From Cladosporium sp. IMV 00045 (taxonomy: Eukaryota > Ascomycota > Dothideomycetes > Cladosporiales > Cladosporiaceae), in the NCBI GenBank assembly GCA_001931905.2, contig MSJI02000736.1, positions 1 through 41,818 on the forward strand: a stretch of DNA of 41,818 nt, in the 5' to 3' direction. Of this stretch, positions 41,452 to 41,818 are shown piece after piece. A program made the translations under genes and the position numbers. The notes below the pieces were generated by a model that saw only the letters and a program-made list of their open reading frames with translations, had not been told where the DNA came from and did not search any database. Positions within the stretch are counted from its first letter, which is position 1, and each line of letters opens with the position of its first letter.

Positions 41452-41818
41452 TTAGTGCTCAGTGTGCTGGGGGAACTCGAAGTTCACACCCTTGCCGGTC
41501 AGGCGCTTGTAGACCTCGGAGTAGGTGTCGAGGCGGTAGTCGACGCCGCCGCGCTCCTTCTCGTCGAGGACGATCTTGAGGACCTTGGAGTTGTCCTCCT
41601 TGGTGCGGATGCGCTTACCGACGATCTCGACGGGGTAGACGAGGTCGGCGAGGATGGCGTCGTGGACGGCAGTCAGAGTCCTGGAGCGCGGGCGCTTCTG
41701 GGTCTGGGTGGAGCGGCTGCGGTTGCTGCGCTTGGGGCGGGGCAAGATGCGGCGGGAAGCGATGATCAGCACGTGGCGGTCGGAGAACTTCTTCTCGAGC
41801 TCACGGGTGAGACTGGTG
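41452..41818 (-). CDS. RPS7: 40S ribosomal protein eS7 (RPS7), C-terminal part
   Basis: Structural protein of the small ribosomal subunit. The gene runs in from beyond the right edge. The last 121 codons and the stop at 41454-41452 are visible, out of roughly 190-200 expected. The segment from [20 protein letters not shown] through [20 protein letters not shown] to [20 protein letters not shown] and a terminal GKGVNFEFP is diagnostic of eS7. No intron in the visible part. Codons are strongly C/G-ending (CTC, AAG, GTC), as expected for a highly expressed gene. Confidence 0.96.
   Translation of the reverse strand, partial: TSLTRELEKKFSDRHVLIIASRRILPRPKRSNRSRSTQTQKRPRSRTLTAVHDAILADLVYPVEIVGKRIRTKEDNSKVLKIVLDEKERGGVDYRLDTYSEVYKRLTGKGVNFEFPQHTEH

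Noticed and set aside
1..41818. tRNA, rRNA, CRISPR or intact transposon
   Set aside because: I looked for B-box-like GGTTCGANTCC on both strands, long direct or inverted repeats and transposase or reverse-transcriptase motifs and found none. A covariance-model search (tRNAscan/Infernal) would be the decisive test.

Overview
The window reads as chromosomal DNA of a filamentous ascomycete (Pezizomycotina). The style and the protein matches suggest a dothideomycete, but I cannot fix the genus. The evidence is long uninterrupted reading frames broken by short introns of about 50-85 nt with GTRNGT-like donors, CTRAY-like branch sites and YAG acceptors, and many fungal core proteins (Mot1, Rgp1, Psk-type PAS kinase, Rlp24, Pam18, a DUF3074 protein). 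There is no operon logic. Genes are independent and alternate in strand.

Layout. 0-6.2 kb: the first codons of ribosomal protein eS6 (minus strand, cut by the left edge), RGP1 (plus) and, convergent to it, a flavin monooxygenase fused to a DUF6314 domain. 6.8-11.3 kb: a lipid-flavoured group made of a hotdog acyl-CoA thioesterase (minus), a divergent START-like DUF3074 protein (plus) and an acyl-CoA synthetase (plus, one intron). 11.4-15.0 kb: a gene-poor stretch holding one small spliced hypothetical gene and one decayed F-box-like gene with four in-frame stops. 15.0-20.8 kb: MOT1, the TBP-displacing Snf2 ATPase. 22.0-24.4 kb: an MFS sugar transporter broken into 11-12 exons, which I reconstructed exon by exon. 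25.4-28.7 kb: a compact housekeeping block of two head-to-head pairs, RLP24/PAM18 and ALKBH6/PIN4-type parvulin. 29.6-30.8 kb: a DUF1295 membrane protein. 32.6-34.8 kb: an F-box/LRR protein ending in a CaaX box. 36.7-40.7 kb: a PAS-domain protein kinase. 41.45 kb to the right edge: the 3' part of ribosomal protein eS7.

Most of the window is core-genome housekeeping: translation and ribosome assembly (eS6, eS7, Rlp24, parvulin), transcription control (Mot1), Golgi traffic (Rgp1), mitochondrial import (Pam18), nutrient signalling (PAS kinase, sugar transporter) and ubiquitin ligase targeting (F-box/LRR). I saw no tRNA, rRNA, CRISPR array, intact transposon or secondary-metabolite core enzyme. 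No clearly novel system is demonstrated. The best leads are the CaaX-tailed F-box protein, the monooxygenase-DUF6314 fusion, the thioesterase/START/acyl-CoA synthetase neighbourhood, the decayed F-box-like gene, several gene models that naive ORF calling would get wrong, and an over-represented palindrome, TACATGTA.
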